This document shows positions 24,588-34,065 of a stretch of DNA of 64,000 nucleotides, in pieces. The position numbers and the translations under genes were made by a program. Each line of letters starts with the position of its first letter. Position 1 is the first letter of the stretch. The stretch is from Streptomyces ardesiacus (lineage in GTDB: Bacteria > Actinomycetota > Actinomycetes > Streptomycetales > Streptomycetaceae): the NCBI RefSeq assembly GCF_003112575.1, contig NZ_BEWC01000010.1, positions 186,001 through 250,000 on the forward strand, given 5' to 3'. The notes below the pieces were generated by a model, which saw nothing but the letters and a program-made list of their open reading frames with translations, ran no database searches and had not been told where the DNA came from.

Positions 24588-24855
24588 GCCCGCATCCTGG
24601 GGGGCGTGCGGGGGCGGGGCGTTTCCTCGGGGGCCACCGGAGTGACGGGGACGGGCGGGCGGGTGGAACCGGGCGCCGTCCGGCGTGGGCGGGCGGGGCG
24701 AGTGCCCCGCCCCGGCGTCGTCCGGTCCCGGCGCAGCGGTGGGCCGAGGCGCGCACGCGGCCCGGTGCGGCGGGGTACCCCTGCGCCCGCCCTCCCCCAC
24801 TCCCGGCTTCGATCGGGCGGGGCCCCCGTCGCCCCGGCGGCCCGCGGCTGCGGGG

Positions 24856-27579
24856 CTAGTGGGCTGCCGACTCCCAGTCGTCGCCCGCGCCCACCGAGAC
24901 GCCCAGGGGGACCCTGAGCCGCACCGCGTCGGCCATTTCGCGGCGGACCAGTTCTTCCGCCGCCGCACGCTCGCCCGGGGCGATCTCCAGGACGATTTCG
25001 TCGTGGACCTGGAGGAGCATGCGGGACCGGAGGCCGGCCTCGCTCAGCGCCCGGTCCACGTTGAGCATGGCGATCTTGACGATGTCGGCCGCCGTGCCCT
25101 GGATCGGCGCGTTCAGGGCCATGCGCTCGGCCGCCTCGCGGCGCTGGCGGTTGTCGCTGTTGAGGTCGGGCAGGTAGCGGCGGCGGCCGAAGAGGGTGGC
25201 CGTGTAGCCGGTGGCCCGTGCCTCGTCGACGACGCGGCGCAGGTAGTCGCGTACACCGCCGAAGCGCTCGAAGTAGGCGTCCATCAGGCCGCGGGCCTCG
25301 GCCGCCTCGATGTTGAGCTGCTGGGAGAGGCCGAACGCGGACAGGCCGTACGCCAGGCCGTAGGACATGGCCTTGATCTTGCGGCGCATCTCCGCGTCCA
25401 CGGCCGACTGCTCGACGGAGAAGACCTGGGCCGCCGCGGTGGTGTGCAGGTCCTCGCCGGAGGTGAACGCCTCGATCAGGCCCGCGTCCTCGGAGAGGTG
25501 GGCCATCACCCGCAGTTCGATCTGGCTGTAGTCGGCCGTCATCAGGGACTCGAAGCCCTCGCCGACCACGAAGCCGCGGCGGATGGCGCGGCCCTCGTCG
25601 GTGCGGACCGGGATGTTCTGCAGGTTCGGGTCCGTGGAGGAGAGGCGGCCGGTCGCGGCGACGGTCTGGTTGAACGTGGTGTGGATGCGGCCGTCCGCGG
25701 CGATCGTCTTGATCAGGCCCTCCACCGTGACGCGCAGCTTGGCCTGCTCGCGGTGGCGCAGCATGATCACCGGCAGCTCGTTGTCCGTCTGGGCGGCGAG
25801 CCAGGCCAGGGCGTCGGCGTCGGTGGTGTAGCCGGTCTTGGTCTTCTTGGTCTTGGGCAGGTTCAGCTCGCCGAAGAGGACCTCCTGGAGCTGCTTGGGC
25901 GAGCCCAGGTTGAACTCCCGGCCGGCCGCCGCGTGGGCCTCCTTCACCGCCTGCTGGACGGCGCCCGCGAACATCTGCTCCATGGCCTGGAGGTGCTCCC
26001 GGTCGGCCGCGATGCCGTGCCGCTCCATGCGGGCGAGCAGGGCGGACGTGGGCAGCTCCATGTCGCGCAGCAGGTCGGCGGCGCCGACGTCCGCGAGGCG
26101 GCCCTCGAAGGCCTCGCCGAGGTCGAGGATGGCGCGGGCCTGCACCATCAGCGCCTCGGCCTCGGCGCCCTCGTCCGCGCCGAAGGCGAGCTGCCCGTCG
26201 GCCGCGGCGGCGGGGGCCAGCTCGCGGTGCAGGTACTCCAGGGACAGCGCGTCCAGGTCGAAGGAGCGGCGGCCCGGCTTGACCAGGTAGGCGGCCAGCG
26301 CCGTGTCCATGCCCACGCCGGCGAGGCTCCAGCCGTGCTCGGCGAAGACGCGCATCGCCCCCTTGGCGTTGTGCAGGACCTTCGGCCGGTCCGGGTCGGA
26401 GAGCCAGGCCCGGAACGCCGTGTCGTCGGCCTCGTCGGTCTCCGTCGGGTCGAACCAGGCGGCCTTCCCGTCGGCCGCCGCCAGCGCGACCTCGGTGACC
26501 GATCCGGTGCCCAGCGCCCAGGTGTCGACCGTGGCCACGCCGAGCGGCTGCTGCCCGTGCTCGGCGAGCCAGCCGGCCAGCTCGCCCGTGCCCAGCACCG
26601 TGCCGTCCAGCTCCACGCCGTCCGCGACCACCGGGGCGGCCTCGGCCTCCGCGGCACCCGGGTCGACGGCGTAGAGCCGCTCGCGCAGGGACGGGTTGCG
26701 GATCTCCAGGGTGTCCAGGATCATCGCGACGCCCTTGCGGTCGTACGCGGTCCGCTCCAGGTCGGTGACGGTCCTCGGCAGCTCGACCCGGCGCTCCAGC
26801 TCGGTGAGCCGGCGGTTGAGCTTGACGGACTCCAGGTGGTCGCGGAGGTTCTGCCCGGCCTTGCCCTTGACCTCGTCGACGCGCTCGACCAGCTCCGCGA
26901 AGGAACCGAACTGGTTGATCCACTTGGCGGCCGTCTTCTCGCCGACGCCGGGGATGCCGGGCAGGTTGTCGGACGGGTCGCCGCGCAGCGCCGCGAAGTC
27001 CGGGTACTGGGCGGGGGTCAGTCCGTACTTCTCGAAGACCTTCTCCGGGGTGAAGCGGGTCAGCTCGGAGACGCCCTTGGTCGGGTACAGCACCGTGGTG
27101 TGCTCGCTGACGAGCTGGAAGGAGTCCCGGTCGCCGGTGACGATCAGGACGTCGAAGCCCTCGGCCTCGGCCTGGGTGGCCAGGGTGGCGATGACGTCGT
27201 CCGCCTCGAAGCCCTCGACGGCGAAGCGGGGAACGTGCATGGAGTCGAGCAGCTCGCCGATCAGCTCGACCTGCCCCTTGAACTCGTCCGGGGTCTTGGA
27301 GCGGTTCGCCTTGTACTCGGTGAACTCCTCGGAGCGCCAGGTCTTGCGGGAGACGTCGAACGCCACCGCGAAGTGCGTGGGCGCCTCGTCACGCAGGGTG
27401 TTGGCCAGCATCGACGCGAAGCCGTAGATCGCGTTGGTCGGCTGGCCCGTCGCGGTCGTGAAGTTCTCCGCGGGCAGCGCGAAGAACGCGCGGTACGCCA
27501 GCGAGTGCCCGTCCATGAGCATCAGCCGCGGTCGGCCGCCGGAGGTGCTGTCGGTCTTCTTCGATGCTGTCTTCGCCAC
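24856..27579 (-). CDS. polA: DNA polymerase I
   Basis: 907 aa from GTG at 27579 (VAKTASKKTDS). The N-terminal 5'-3' exonuclease domain (about 17-300) includes LMLMDGHSLAYRAFFALP, TGDRDSFQLV and the helix-hairpin-helix LPGIPGVGEKTAAKWI. The C-terminal polymerase domain has motif A MTADYSQIELRVMAHLS, motif B RRKIKAMSYGLAYG and motif C LQVHDEIVLE. The intervening 3'-5' exonuclease domain is present but its metal ligands are largely lost: the DxE position reads VDTWAL and the second Asp site reads LHNAKGA. Actinobacterial Pol I is known to lack proofreading in this way. The gene repairs and matures Okazaki fragments; it diverges from the oxidoreductase gene at 27771. Confidence 0.97.
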   Translation of the reverse strand: MAKTASKKTDSTSGGRPRLMLMDGHSLAYRAFFALPAENFTTATGQPTNAIYGFASMLANTLRDEAPTHFAVAFDVSRKTWRSEEFTEYKANRSKTPDEFKGQVELIGELLDSMHVPRFAVEGFEADDVIATLATQAEAEGFDVLIVTGDRDSFQLVSEHTTVLYPTKGVSELTRFTPEKVFEKYGLTPAQYPDFAALRGDPSDNLPGIPGVGEKTAAKWINQFGSFAELVERVDEVKGKAGQNLRDHLESVKLNRRLTELERRVELPRTVTDLERTAYDRKGVAMILDTLEIRNPSLRERLYAVDPGAAEAEAAPVVADGVELDGTVLGTGELAGWLAEHGQQPLGVATVDTWALGTGSVTEVALAAADGKAAWFDPTETDEADDTAFRAWLSDPDRPKVLHNAKGAMRVFAEHGWSLAGVGMDTALAAYLVKPGRRSFDLDALSLEYLHRELAPAAAADGQLAFGADEGAEAEALMVQARAILDLGEAFEGRLADVGAADLLRDMELPTSALLARMERHGIAADREHLQAMEQMFAGAVQQAVKEAHAAAGREFNLGSPKQLQEVLFGELNLPKTKKTKTGYTTDADALAWLAAQTDNELPVIMLRHREQAKLRVTVEGLIKTIAADGRIHTTFNQTVAATGRLSSTDPNLQNIPVRTDEGRAIRRGFVVGEGFESLMTADYSQIELRVMAHLSEDAGLIEAFTSGEDLHTTAAAQVFSVEQSAVDAEMRRKIKAMSYGLAYGLSAFGLSQQLNIEAAEARGLMDAYFERFGGVRDYLRRVVDEARATGYTATLFGRRRYLPDLNSDNRQRREAAERMALNAPIQGTAADIVKIAMLNVDRALSEAGLRSRMLLQVHDEIVLEIAPGERAAAEELVRREMADAVRLRVPLGVSVGAGDDWESAAH

Positions 27580-27770
27580 GACACCGATCCTGCCACGTGC
27601 CACTGACACTCGGCCCCGCCCTCGCCGTTCCGCGCCGGGCGCCCGACGGCGCCGCCGCGGGTTCCGCAAGCTTTGCTCACCACCTCCGCCCCTCCCGGAC
27701 GGCCTCGGCGCGGGCGGGGCGTGCGAGGATCGGAGACGTACTTCACAACGCGTAAGCGAAGGAGCGCGCG

Positions 27771-30046
<2,276 letters not shown>

Positions 30047-30050
<4 letters not shown>

Positions 30051-30062
30051 GCGTTTGCTCAG
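30047..30062 (+). terminator. Short hairpin at the end of the molybdoenzyme gene
   Basis: CTGAGC-GTTT-GCTCAG, overlapping the stop codon at 30048-30050, is a perfect 6-bp stem with a four-base loop. A GGCCGGCCG-rich region just after it (30068-30106) can form larger stems. Together they could end transcription or set a boundary before the thioesterase gene, which starts at 30142. Confidence 0.35.
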
Positions 30063-30141
30063 CGACGTGGCCGGCCGGTCACGCCGGCCGTGGCGGCCGG
30101 CCGGCGGGCCCACCGACGGATCGAGGAAACGGAGCCGGCCC

Positions 30142-30630
30142 ATGGGCGAGCAGCAGCAGGTGCAGTTCCCGCAGGAGGTCATCGACGAGTACGCCGCGCT
30201 CGGCGTCGACCTGCCCGCGCTGTTCTCCGCCGGTCATCTGGGCACCCGCATGGGCGTCCAGATCGTCGAGGCGTCGGCGGACCGGGTCGTCGGCACCATG
30301 CCGGTGGAGGGCAACACCCAGCCGTACGGGCTCCTGCACGGCGGCGCCTCGGCCGTGCTGGCCGAGACGCTCGGGTCGGTCGGCTCGATGCTGCACGGCG
30401 GCGCCTCGAAGATCGCCGTTGGCGTCGACCTGAACTGCACCCACCACCGCGGCGTCCGCTCCGGCCTGGTCACCGGGGTGGCCACGCCGGTGCACCGGGG
30501 CCGCTCCACGGCGACGTACGAGGTCGTGATCAGCGACGAGCAGGACCGCCGGGTGTGCACGGCCCGGCTGACCTGCCTGCTGCGGGACGTGAACCCCGGC
30601 GACGCGGCCCCGGCGCCCGCGGCGGGCTGA
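30142..30630 (+). CDS. PaaI-like hotdog-fold thioesterase
   Basis: 162 aa from ATG at 30142. Hotdog features of the PaaI/YdiI group: DRVVGTMPVEGNTQPYGLLHGGASAVLAE, where LHGG with the preceding Asn/Gln is the active-site turn, GASKIAVGVDLNCTHHRGV, and ATPVHRGRSTATYEVVISDE for the CoA-binding strand. The likely reaction is hydrolysis of an acyl- or aroyl-CoA in the cytoplasm; the substrate is unknown. It lies 91 bases after the molybdoenzyme gene in the same direction, so the two may share a transcript. Confidence 0.92.
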   Translation: MGEQQQVQFPQEVIDEYAALGVDLPALFSAGHLGTRMGVQIVEASADRVVGTMPVEGNTQPYGLLHGGASAVLAETLGSVGSMLHGGASKIAVGVDLNCTHHRGVRSGLVTGVATPVHRGRSTATYEVVISDEQDRRVCTARLTCLLRDVNPGDAAPAPAAG

Positions 30631-30720
30631 GCGCCCCGCGCCGGGCGCCCCACGCCGGGCGCCCGGCATCGCGCGTGCAGGACGCTGGACGGCGGCGCGC
30701 CCTGCGGCGACCATCAGTCG

Positions 30721-30897
30721 ATGGGACCCTCGAACCGGCAGTACGGCGTCCTGCGGGAGGCCGTGGACGCGGCACGGGCCGCAGGGCGAGGCCAAGGCGC
30801 CTGCGCGGCCGTGCAGTTGACGGGCGCCCAGGCGTGGCGGTCGGGCGCCGAAGGCCGGCGCGACGGCGCTTCCGGCCACAACCCGCGGCAGTCGTGA
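30721..30897 (+). CDS. Possible small ORF coupled to the following membrane-protein gene
   Basis: A 58-codon frame starts at ATG 30721 (MGPSNRQYGVLREAVDAA) and its TGA stop (30895-30897) overlaps the GTG start of the next gene as GTGA, the usual form of translational coupling. Third codon positions are mostly G or C. Against it, no clear ribosome-binding site precedes the ATG and the peptide matches nothing I know. It lies in the 263-base spacer 30631-30893, where I see no other feature. Confidence 0.3.
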   Translation: MGPSNRQYGVLREAVDAARAAGRGQGACAAVQLTGAQAWRSGAEGRRDGASGHNPRQS

Positions 30898-31490
30898 GCG
30901 GCATCGGCCCCGTCGAGCCGGGCGAGGACACCCGCGTCCGGGAGGCACCGCCGCCCCGGCCGCGCGGCCGCCTCGCCCGGGCCTTCGCACGCCACCGCAG
31001 GGCCGTCCTCGTCTGCGGCGCCGCCCTCCTCGCCCTGGCGGGCGGGGGATACCTGTACGCGAGCCGGCCGCAGCCGAGCCCCCCTCCCCCGCCGCCCTAC
31101 CCGTCCCAGGCGATCGACCTCGTCTACGGGGCCCCCGCGACCGGCTCCCCGGAGCCCGCGGCCGGCGCCTTCACCTTCGTGGTGCTGCTGAGCGTGCGCT
31201 CGGGACCGCCCGTCACCGTGACCCGGCTGACCCAGCCCTACGACGGCCTGTCGGTGACCACCTCCCCCGCGGCACCTTTCCAGACAAATTCGCATTCCGC
31301 CCGCAAGATCATCGTGACCCTCCGGGTGACGGAATGTGAGAAAGCGCCCCGGAATCCCGGACTCCCTTTCCTGGATGTAACACTGCGTAATGCGCGCGCA
31401 ATAGAGGCCCACAGTTTCATCCTGGGCACGCGCTATGCGCGCGACCTCTCCAAGGCCCTCGAAGCCGCCTGCGGCAGGGATTCCAGGTAA
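30894..31490 (+). CDS. Membrane-anchored hypothetical protein with Pro-rich stalk
   Basis: 198 aa from GTG at 30894. A charged, Pro/Arg-rich N-terminus (RGRLARAFARHRRA) leads to one hydrophobic segment, about 38-58 (VLVCGAALLALAGGGYLYA), then a PQPSPPPPPPYP stalk and an extracytoplasmic domain of about 120 residues with predicted beta strands (AFTFVVLLSVRSGPPVTV, HSARKIIVTLRVTECE). It contains two Cys that could pair (TECEK, EAACG). The last 70 codons use ACA, AAT, AAA, TGT, GTA and ATA, unlike neighbouring genes. Function unknown. Confidence 0.72.
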   Translation: MSGIGPVEPGEDTRVREAPPPRPRGRLARAFARHRRAVLVCGAALLALAGGGYLYASRPQPSPPPPPPYPSQAIDLVYGAPATGSPEPAAGAFTFVVLLSVRSGPPVTVTRLTQPYDGLSVTTSPAAPFQTNSHSARKIIVTLRVTECEKAPRNPGLPFLDVTLRNARAIEAHSFILGTRYARDLSKALEAACGRDSR

Positions 31491-31777
31491 TCACCAAAAC
31501 GCCCCAGACGCCTGAACACGCCCGGTCGGTCCTGCGAGTTCTCAGCATACGGACAGGGCGAATCGGCCTGAATTCAGCCCTTCTTCCCCGCCAGTACCGC
31601 TCTGCAATACCAAGTGTCATAACAAGAGAGTCACAGCCTGAGTCAGACCCTCCTCCACCTTCCCTGCACACGCTTAGAGTCACGGCCAGTCACCGCGCCG
31701 TCGGATTGTCATTTCGGCCTCGCGCTCGACTCGACCGCCTCCACGGGGAAGCGGCCGTGCCAGGGAAAGGACTGATC
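31491..31777 (+). other. AT-richer spacer and leader region before the amino-acid importer operon
   Basis: This 287-base stretch is visibly richer in A/T than the window and should contain the importer promoter. TAGAGT near 31674-31679 resembles a -10 element, but I find no convincing -35 at 16-18 bases. A CTGAATTCAG palindrome lies around 31570. No ORF with coding character was seen. Confidence 0.4.
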
Positions 31778-33013
31778 GTGCGTCAACGTTCGCTCATCGC
31801 CATCACCGCCGCTCTGGCGGCGGGAGCGCTCACCCTCACCGCCTGCGGCTCGCGCGACGACGACGGCGGCTCCGACTCCGGCAACGGCGGCGGTGGCACC
31901 ACCGTCGTCATCGGCGTCGACGCCCCGCTGACCGGCGACCTGTCCGCGCTCGGCCTCGGCATCAAGAACTCGGTGGACCTGGCGGCGAAGACCGCCAACA
32001 AGGAGAAGCACGTCGAGGGCATCACCTTCAAGGTCGAAGCCCTCGACGACCAGGGCCAGGCCTCCGTCGGCCAGCAGAACGCCACCAAGCTCGTCGCCAA
32101 CAAGGACGTGCTCGGTGTCGTCGGCCCGCTGAACTCCTCCGTCGGCGAGTCCATGCAGAAGGTCTTCGACACCGCCAAGCTGGTCGAGGTCTCGCCCGCC
32201 AACACCAACCCGGCCCTCAGCCAGGGCGTGGACTGGCAGACCAAGAAGGTCCGGCCGTACAAGTCGTACTTCCGCACCGCGACCACGGACGCCATCCAGG
32301 GCCCGTTCGCCGCGCAGTACGTCTACAACGACGCCAAGAAGAAGAAGGTCTTCGTCATCGACGACAAGAAGACCTACGGCGCCGGCCTGGCCGCCACCTT
32401 CACCGAGGAGTTCAAGAAGCTCGGCGGCAAGGTCGTCGGCACCGAGCACATCAACCCCGAGAGCAAGGACTTCAGCGCGGTCGCCACCAAGGTCAAGAAC
32501 GCGGGCGCCGACGTCGTCTACTACGGCGGCGAGTACCCGCAGGCCGGCCCGCTGAGCAAGCAGATCAAGGAAGCCGGCGCCAAGATCCCGCTGGTCGGCG
32601 GCGACGGCATCTACAGTGCCGACTTCATCAAGCTGTCGGGTGCCGCGGGCACCGGCGACCTCGCCACCTCGGTCGGCGCGCCCGTCGAGGAGCTCCCCTC
32701 CGCCAAGGAGTTCGTCGCCAACTACAAGAACGCCGGCTACAAGGAGGCCTACGAGGCCTACGGCGGCTACTCCTACGACTCGGCGTGGGCGATCATCGAG
32801 GCCGTCAAGAAGGTCGTCGAGGACAACGACGGCAAGCTTCCCGACGACGCCCGCGCCAAGGTCGTCGACGCGATGCAGAACGTCTCCTTCGACGGAGTGA
32901 CCGGCAAGGTCTCCTTCGACGAATTCGGTGACGCCACCAACAAGCAGCTCACCGTGTACTCCGTCAAGGACGGGGCGTGGGGCACCGTGAAGTCCGGCAC
33001 CTTCACCGGCTGA
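31778..33013 (+). CDS. livJ: Branched-chain amino acid ABC transporter, substrate-binding lipoprotein
   Basis: 411 aa from GTG at 31778, with AAAGGA nine bases upstream. A lipoprotein signal peptide is clear: RQRSLIAITAALAAGALTLTACGS, with the lipobox LTAC placing the lipidated Cys at about residue 24. A Gly/Asp/Ser-rich linker follows, then a periplasmic-binding-protein type I fold: VVIGVDAPLTGDLSALGLGI, LVANKDVLGVVGPLNSSVG, VFVIDDKKTYGAGLA and DVVYYGGEYPQAGPL. It captures leucine/isoleucine/valine or a related amino acid outside the membrane and delivers it to the permease genes that follow; the exact ligand is inferred from the family. Confidence 0.94.
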   Translation: MRQRSLIAITAALAAGALTLTACGSRDDDGGSDSGNGGGGTTVVIGVDAPLTGDLSALGLGIKNSVDLAAKTANKEKHVEGITFKVEALDDQGQASVGQQNATKLVANKDVLGVVGPLNSSVGESMQKVFDTAKLVEVSPANTNPALSQGVDWQTKKVRPYKSYFRTATTDAIQGPFAAQYVYNDAKKKKVFVIDDKKTYGAGLAATFTEEFKKLGGKVVGTEHINPESKDFSAVATKVKNAGADVVYYGGEYPQAGPLSKQIKEAGAKIPLVGGDGIYSADFIKLSGAAGTGDLATSVGAPVEELPSAKEFVANYKNAGYKEAYEAYGGYSYDSAWAIIEAVKKVVEDNDGKLPDDARAKVVDAMQNVSFDGVTGKVSFDEFGDATNKQLTVYSVKDGAWGTVKSGTFTG

Positions 33014-33038
33014 TCACCGCCCGCACCACTCCCAAGAG

Positions 33039-33074
33039 CCGCGCGGGGCGCTGTTCCACTGGCGCCCCGCGCGG
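33039..33074 (+). terminator. Intercistronic hairpin after the binding-protein gene
   Basis: CCGCGCGGGGCGC (33039-33051) and GCGCCCCGCGCGG (33062-33074) make a perfect 13-bp stem with a ten-base loop, between the livJ stop (33013) and the livH start (33128). Such hairpins partially terminate or protect the upstream mRNA, so that binding protein is made in excess over the permeases. Confidence 0.75.
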
Positions 33075-33127
33075 ACTCGCATCCGGCCCCATCCGTCGAA
33101 CATTGCGAAAGTCTCGGAGGACATGCG

Positions 33128-34060
33128 GTGAACGAACTGCCGCAGCAGCTGGTCAACGGCCTGCTACTGGGATCCATGTACGGCCTGGTCGCCATCGGCT
33201 ACACAATGGTCTACGGCATTGTCCAGCTCATCAACTTCGCCCACGGCGAGATCTTCATGGTCGGCGCCTTCGGCGCCCTCACCGTACATCTGTACGTCTT
33301 GCCCGACGGCACCTCCATCTGGGTGGCGCTGCCCCTGATGCTGCTCGGCGCCGTGATCGTCTCGGTCCTGGTCGCCATCGGAGCGGAACGGTTCGCCTAC
33401 CGCCCGCTGCGCGGCGCGCCCCGCCTGGCCCCGCTCATCACCGCCATCGGTCTCTCCCTGGCGCTCCAGCAGGCCGTCTGGGCCTTCTACCCCGAGGCGA
33501 AGTCCAAGCTGCCCTTCCCGCAGATCGAGGGCGGCCCCTTCAGCATCGGCAGCGCCACGCTGCAGACCGGCGACATCTTCCTGCTGATCGCCGCGCCCCT
33601 CAGCATGGCCTTCCTCGCCTACTTCGTGATGCGCACCCGCACCGGACGCGGCATGCAGGCCACCGCGCAGGACCCCGACACCGCGAAGCTGATGGGCGTC
33701 AACACCGACCGCATCATCGTGGTCGCCTTCGCCCTCGGTGCCGTCTTCGCCGCCGTCGGAGGTGTCGCCAGCGGCCTCAAGTACGGCCAGATCGACTTCA
33801 AGATGGGCTTCATCCTCGGCCTCAAGGCCTTCACCGCGGCGGTCCTCGGCGGCATCGGCAACATCTACGGCGCCATGATCGGCGGGGTGGTCCTCGGCGT
33901 GGTCGAGACGCTGGCCACCGCCTACATCGCCGACATCCCCGGCCTGGACAAGTTCGGCAGCCAGTCCTGGGCCGAGGTCTGGGCCTTCATCCTCCTCATC
34001 CTCGTGCTGTTGTTCAGGCCACAGGGCCTGCTCGGCGAACGCGTTGCGGACAGGGCGTGA
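33128..34060 (+). CDS. livH: Branched-chain amino acid ABC transporter permease LivH
   Basis: 310 aa from GTG at 33128, with CGGAGGA upstream. It follows the LivH pattern: NGLLLGSMYGLVAIGYTMVYGIVQLINFAHGEIFMVGAFGAL in three short blocks, then MRTRTGRGMQATAQDPDTAKLMGVNTDRIIV, the permease loop (EAA-like region) that contacts the ATPases, and AVLGGIGNIYGAMIGGVVLGVVETL. About eight membrane helices are seen. With LivM it forms the membrane channel of the importer. Its end abuts the livM start within six bases. Confidence 0.96.
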   Translation: MNELPQQLVNGLLLGSMYGLVAIGYTMVYGIVQLINFAHGEIFMVGAFGALTVHLYVLPDGTSIWVALPLMLLGAVIVSVLVAIGAERFAYRPLRGAPRLAPLITAIGLSLALQQAVWAFYPEAKSKLPFPQIEGGPFSIGSATLQTGDIFLLIAAPLSMAFLAYFVMRTRTGRGMQATAQDPDTAKLMGVNTDRIIVVAFALGAVFAAVGGVASGLKYGQIDFKMGFILGLKAFTAAVLGGIGNIYGAMIGGVVLGVVETLATAYIADIPGLDKFGSQSWAEVWAFILLILVLLFRPQGLLGERVADRA

Positions 34061-34065
34061 CACCG

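Noticed and set aside
23945..26923. Upstream half of a long minus-strand frame that ends in the transglycosylase gene
   Set aside because: It overlaps polA out of frame and lacks domain content; the transglycosylase starts at 23944 with a signal peptide and ribosome-binding site.
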